The notes under the pieces are model-generated. The model made no database searches and had not been told where the DNA came from. It saw nothing but the letters and a program-made list of their open reading frames with translations. Positions 5,474 to 8,608 of a DNA stretch of 8,608 nt are shown piece after piece. The DNA is taken from contig CAIVQM010000164.1 of assembly GCA_903908025.1 (NCBI GenBank), positions 1 through 8,608 on the forward strand. Reading direction: 5' to 3'. Made by a program: the position numbers and the translations under genes. Position 1 is the first letter of the stretch. Each line of letters starts with the position of its first letter. Source of the DNA: an uncultured bacterium. Its GTDB lineage: Bacteria > Actinomycetota > Actinomycetes > S36-B12.

Positions 5474-6169
5474 CTAACCGCGGGGGAAGTCCACGAAGTG
5501 CCGCCAGTCACGGCGATCGTCATCGATTCGTCGCACCGCAAACAGGTTGTCACACCCGGTGATGATCTCGACGAAGTCCGGCCGGTTGTTCCTGATGAAC
5601 GCCGCGACGGCGGAAATGCTGTCCAACCACATGTCGTGCAGCACGATCATTCCCCCGACAGGGCACATCCGCGCCGACAGCGTGAAGTCGACCAGCACGT
5701 CATCGAACCGGTGATATCCGTCGATGAAGGTCAACCCGAACGCCTGACCGGCTCGCTCGAGGTCGCTCAGCGCCGGGTCGGAGCGCTCTTCGACGAGGAC
5801 AAAGGAACCCGACGTCAGCACCGTCGATCCGGATACGAGCCGGCTCGCGGTGGTGCTGCCGATTCCGTCCCAGTCGATCTCCTGCAGCGGGTCGATGGCC
5901 GTGTGCGTGCCGCCACCGTTCCGCTCGAGAGCCGCCAGTAGGTAGACCGTGCTGAAGCCGTACGCGAGGCCCACTTCCAGCGTCGACGTGACACCGTTCG
6001 CCACGCACAGGGAGAACAGCGTCATTCCCTCCTCGACGGAGATCCGCGTGCTGTCGTCAATGGGGTGCTGTCGGCCCGCGGTGCCGATCTGCGGCTCACC
6101 GGCATACATCGACTGCAGGGCTTCGCGAAACCTCAGCCCCAGTGAGTCAAGGCCCAGTGCGTCGGTCAT
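5474..6169 (-). CDS. SAM-dependent methyltransferase (Methyltransf_24 type)
   Basis: A 231-residue class I methyltransferase read from ATG 6169, with AAGGGA 7 bases upstream. Motif I is LEVGLAYGFSTVYLLAAL at 64-81, the SAM-binding loop with Glu65 and the Gly-rich turn. AIDP at 91-94 is the acidic end of the second strand. LTFIDGYHRFDDVLVDF at 146-162 and GGMIVLHDMW at 172-181 match the IDG.H and LHD signatures of Methyltransf_24 / CmcI-like proteins, where the Asp and His residues may bind a metal. It is probably cytosolic. Such enzymes often O-methylate sugars or small metabolites and are frequent beside glycosyltransferases, so methylation of a transferred sugar is a reasonable inference. 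The acceptor cannot be read from the sequence. It diverges from the FUSC-like gene. Confidence 0.85.
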   Translation of the reverse strand: MTDALGLDSLGLRFREALQSMYAGEPQIGTAGRQHPIDDSTRISVEEGMTLFSLCVANGVTSTLEVGLAYGFSTVYLLAALERNGGGTHTAIDPLQEIDWDGIGSTTASRLVSGSTVLTSGSFVLVEERSDPALSDLERAGQAFGLTFIDGYHRFDDVLVDFTLSARMCPVGGMIVLHDMWLDSISAVAAFIRNNRPDFVEIITGCDNLFAVRRIDDDRRDWRHFVDFPRG

Positions 6170-6230
6170 GACGGTGTCCCTTCAGGTGATCAGGCGCGCC
6201 ACGTGACCCTACTTGCGGGAGGCTGGTGGC
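6170..6230. promoter_or_regulatory. Short divergent intergenic region
   Basis: 61 bases lie between the methyltransferase start and the transporter start. It contains the Shine-Dalgarno of both genes and little else, so any promoters must overlap each other or lie inside the flanking coding sequence. I see no clear -10 or operator. Confidence 0.3.
6217..6222 (+). promoter_or_regulatory. Ribosome binding site fixing a GTG start
   Basis: GGGAGG lies 8 bases before GTG 6231. The alternative TTG at 6213 would lie upstream of this site and lacks its own, so GTG 6231 is preferred. Confidence 0.7.
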
Positions 6231-7364
6231 GTGAGCACCGACGGGGACCATCGCTCCATCCTGCATCGCGCCCGCCTCGCGCTCTCTCCCGAGCCGGCAC
6301 CGGTGCTGCTGCGCGCCGGGATCGCGGTCGTCATCGACATCATCATCGTGTTCCTCGTCGTGCGAGCCGTCCTGGTGGCCGCCGGCCACGGATCCGACGG
6401 CCTCACCCATGCCGTGCTGCCCGCCGTCTTCGGTGGGATGTTCGCCTTCCTCGGATCACTCGGCGGCTCGGCCCGAAGCGGTCTGTTGCGGGCCGCAGGG
6501 CTGTCTGTCGCCGCCATCCCGCTGACTCTCCTCGCCATCATCGTGCGCGACCTTCCGATCGCCTCGGCTGCCGCGATGGCGGCTGTCGCACTCGGCGCGG
6601 GAGTCCTCGCCTGGTACGGCGAGCCGCTGGCGACGCTCGGCAGCGTGCTGCTCTACATGTTCTTCATCCCGCTGGTGTTCGGGGCGGGCTCCGGGGTTCC
6701 GTTGAACTACCTGCTGATCAGCTTCGGCGCGATGATCGTGACGACCGTTGCGCTACGAGGCATCGCGGCCCTGGTGCCCAAGCACCGCGCACCGGGGCGG
6801 GTGCAGGCGACCGACGAGGCCGTCCACGCCCACCGATTCACCCAGGTCGCGCAGCCGCAACTGTCACGGCTGCATCGCACGACAACGCGGTCCGCGATCG
6901 GCCTGGGCCTCGGCGCATTCGTGATGTCGGTGACCGGCGATCACAACGCGGTGTGGGTGCTCATGACGCTCATCGCCCTCATCCCGCCGGCAATGCCGTT
7001 GACCATCGACCGAGTCCTGCAGAGACTCGCCGGCACCGTGCTCGCGATGGCGGTGCTCACGACCGTCGACGCGCTCGTGCCGCCCGGTCCCCTGCGGCTG
7101 CTCATCCTCGCCCCGGGCATCGTCCTGACCATCGCCTTCATGCGCCGCAGCTACACGTTGTCGGTCCTCGGCATCAGTACCGTGGCCGTGCTCGCGTACG
7201 CGCAGGTCGAGGCACCGCTCGGGGAGGCGCTCCTCTACCGCGGACTCGACACCCTCATCGGTGCGGTGATCGCGATCGCGTTGACCCTGCTCATCCCGGT
7301 GGGCCGGCGACCGCATCCAGTGTGGGCTAGCCGGCCTGCTGAGCCGCGTGCCGACCCGCGATGA
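6231..7364 (+). CDS. FUSC-family membrane protein (aromatic-acid-exporter-like)
   Basis: 377 residues with two hydrophobic blocks. The first (about 25-180) holds roughly six membrane helices. A hydrophilic linker of about 40 residues follows (PKHRAPGRVQATDEAVHAHR and on to the basic LHRTTTR). The second block holds about five more helices. Near the start of that block, HNAVWVLMTLIALIPP followed by RVLQRLAGTVLAM matches the FUSC_2 pattern (Trp-rich helix, Pro-Pro, then RxxxRxxGT). FUSC/ArAE proteins are proposed efflux carriers for aromatic acids and related compounds; many members have no known substrate. A role in exporting a product of the neighbouring genes is possible but rests on position only. 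The 3' end overlaps the convergent KstD-like gene by 38 bases, and the tail after the last helix (RRPHPVWASRPAEPRADPR) is short and basic. Confidence 0.82.
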   Translation: MSTDGDHRSILHRARLALSPEPAPVLLRAGIAVVIDIIIVFLVVRAVLVAAGHGSDGLTHAVLPAVFGGMFAFLGSLGGSARSGLLRAAGLSVAAIPLTLLAIIVRDLPIASAAAMAAVALGAGVLAWYGEPLATLGSVLLYMFFIPLVFGAGSGVPLNYLLISFGAMIVTTVALRGIAALVPKHRAPGRVQATDEAVHAHRFTQVAQPQLSRLHRTTTRSAIGLGLGAFVMSVTGDHNAVWVLMTLIALIPPAMPLTIDRVLQRLAGTVLAMAVLTTVDALVPPGPLRLLILAPGIVLTIAFMRRSYTLSVLGISTVAVLAYAQVEAPLGEALLYRGLDTLIGAVIAIALTLLIPVGRRPHPVWASRPAEPRADPR

Positions 7365-8608
7365 AACCGAAGGTCATGCCGGGGCCGAGCGTGCCGCCCG
7401 CTCCGCCGTATACGCCGGCGGTCGGCGACGACATCGTGTTGCTGCAGACGTAGAGGCCCTCGATCGGCTTGTCGTCCCAGTCGATGACCTGCGCGTTCGC
7501 GTTCGGGCGCGGGCCACCGCACGTGCCCAGCACACCGGACTCCATCTTGACGGCGTAGAACGGTGCCGTGTCGATCGGGCCGAGGGTGCGGTACGGCGCC
7601 TCGAAGTCCTTATCGCCCCAGAAGTTGTCGTACGTGTTGTCGCCGCGCCCGAACTCGGTGTCGCGTCCGGCGTGTACTTCCGCATTGAACTTTTCGACGG
7701 TCTCCTTGAGGACCGCGCCGTCCATGCCCACCTTGTTGCCGAGTTCCTCGATCGTGTCCCCACTGATGGCCCACGGCGGGGCAACCCCCGTCTGCGTGGT
7801 GTTGAAGAAGCGGTACTTGTCGACGTAGGTCTGGTCGACGATGATCCAGAACGGCAGGTTCACGTAGTCGTGAGTGTTGGCATCGGTGTTGTGCAGCACC
7901 GGTCCGACCGCGTTGTAGTTGGCCGCCTCGTTGACGAAACGCTTCGCGGCACGGTTGACCAGGATCGACCGCGGACGCGTGCGCTCGGAGTTGCCGATGA
8001 GGTAGTTGGCCTTGCCCCGTCCGTGGGCGGCCAGTTCCTGACTGGACTGCAGCCACCACGACTTGCCCATGTTGCCCAGGCTCGCGCCGACCTCCATCGC
8101 CATGAGCAGGCCGTCGCCCTCGCACTCGGGGACGCTGACCGGGCCGGTCATCGGGCCACGCAGGAATGAAGCGACGAGCTTCTCATTCCACTCGAAGCCA
8201 CCGGTCGCGATGATGACGCCCTTGCGTGCTTTGATGCGAAGCGTCCTGCCCTCTTCCTCGGTCTCGACGCCAACGACACGCTTGCCATCGGTGATGAGGT
8301 GCCGCGCGCGCGACTCGCGATGCAGCGGGATGTTGCGGTCGAGCACGCCCTTGAGCAGCGACCCGATCAGCGCCTGGCCCTGGCCGCGGCAGTCGCGCTC
8401 CTCGCGGTCGGCGAGCACCTCCGGATCGAGCTTCGGCCTGTAGTAGTCCTCGATCATGCTCGTGCGGCGCGGCCAGCCGGTCTTCGGCGGGTTGACCCAC
8501 TTGGCCCAGGAGCCGAGCTCGACGAACGGGAAAGCGTCGTTGTCGAGTGAGCGACTGCCGTGCTCCTTCGCGCCGGGAGCCCATGACTGGTAGTCCGGGA
8601 AGCCCTCG
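7327..8608 (-). CDS. KstD-like FAD-dependent oxidoreductase, N-terminus cut by window edge
   Basis: The frame stays open past the internal ATG at 8457 to the window end, so 426 residues are visible and the N-terminal FAD dinucleotide motif lies outside. GVIIATGGFEWN (visible residues about 130-141) is the second flavin-contact motif of the FAD_binding_2 family, followed by EGDGLLMAMEVGASLGNM. The C-terminus has GVYGGAGGTLGPGMTFGFIAG; its Tyr (codon 7408-7410) and the Gly four residues later sit where 3-ketosteroid delta-1-dehydrogenase has its catalytic Tyr and the Gly that holds the ketone. This supports a steroid or related 3-keto substrate, but fumarate-reductase-like relatives share much of the pattern. 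Family members work in the cytosol or at the membrane edge in steroid breakdown. No other steroid gene is visible here. It converges on the FUSC-like gene with a 38-base overlap. Confidence 0.88.
   Translation of the reverse strand, partial: EGFPDYQSWAPGAKEHGSRSLDNDAFPFVELGSWAKWVNPPKTGWPRRTSMIEDYYRPKLDPEVLADREERDCRGQGQALIGSLLKGVLDRNIPLHRESRARHLITDGKRVVGVETEEEGRTLRIKARKGVIIATGGFEWNEKLVASFLRGPMTGPVSVPECEGDGLLMAMEVGASLGNMGKSWWLQSSQELAAHGRGKANYLIGNSERTRPRSILVNRAAKRFVNEAANYNAVGPVLHNTDANTHDYVNLPFWIIVDQTYVDKYRFFNTTQTGVAPPWAISGDTIEELGNKVGMDGAVLKETVEKFNAEVHAGRDTEFGRGDNTYDNFWGDKDFEAPYRTLGPIDTAPFYAVKMESGVLGTCGGPRPNANAQVIDWDDKPIEGLYVCSNTMSSPTAGVYGGAGGTLGPGMTFGFIAGRHAAQQAG

Noticed and set aside
6203..7330. 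A 375-codon plus-strand frame overlapping the FUSC-like gene
   Set aside because: The translation is Arg/His/Pro-rich low complexity, whereas the frame at 6231-7364 gives a coherent polytopic membrane protein with FUSC motifs and a good Shine-Dalgarno.
7327..8608. The KstD-like oxidoreductase as part of the peptide pathway
   Set aside because: Its motifs point to a common catabolic flavoprotein family, it lies more than 5 kb from the peptides beyond a transporter, and nothing in the sequence links it to them.

Overview
This is a high-GC, gene-dense stretch that looks like the chromosome of an actinomycete-type bacterium (Actinomycetota). The basis is strongly GC-ending codons, GTG starts, a DUF4190 membrane protein, a 3-ketosteroid-dehydrogenase-like flavoprotein and an FUSC-type transporter. 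I cannot name a genus. I see no rRNA, tRNA, CRISPR array, IS element or prophage gene, and no gap longer than about 100 bases between genes.

Layout. At the left edge (1-593, minus) is a partial DUF4190 membrane protein. A divergent plus-strand block follows (685-3018): an alpha/beta hydrolase; 5 bases later an 85-residue Nif11-like leader peptide with a Trp-rich tail; then three tandem 44-49-residue peptides sharing an acidic leader that ends in LGMVSGG and carrying tails of only 3-6 residues; then an atypical GT-A-like glycosyltransferase. Next come a minus-strand GT-A-like glycosyltransferase (2998-3702), a plus-strand GT4 glycosyltransferase with a winged-helix-like tail (3796-5463), a minus-strand Methyltransf_24-type methyltransferase (5474-6169) and a plus-strand FUSC-like membrane protein (6231-7364). 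At the right edge is a minus-strand KstD-like FAD oxidoreductase, cut by the window end (7327-8608).

Interpretation. The centre of interest is 1422-2158. It looks like an undescribed family of ribosomally made peptides (RiPP-precursor-like), set among three putative sugar transferases, a methyltransferase and a hydrolase. The three small peptides are clearly paralogous. Copies 1 and 2 differ almost only at synonymous sites across the leader, so the leader is under selection as protein. They are joined by TGATG stop/start overlaps, and the Shine-Dalgarno sequence of each next gene is written inside the last codons of the gene before it. The 'core' of copy 2 (Glu-Ala-Val) is therefore mostly a translation-coupling element. 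Either the peptides act mainly through the leader, or the product is built in an unusual way. No lanthionine synthetase, radical SAM enzyme, YcaO, PEARL-type ligase or C39 peptidase-transporter is visible, so the maturation chemistry is unknown. Functional links between the peptides and the enzymes are inferred from proximity only.
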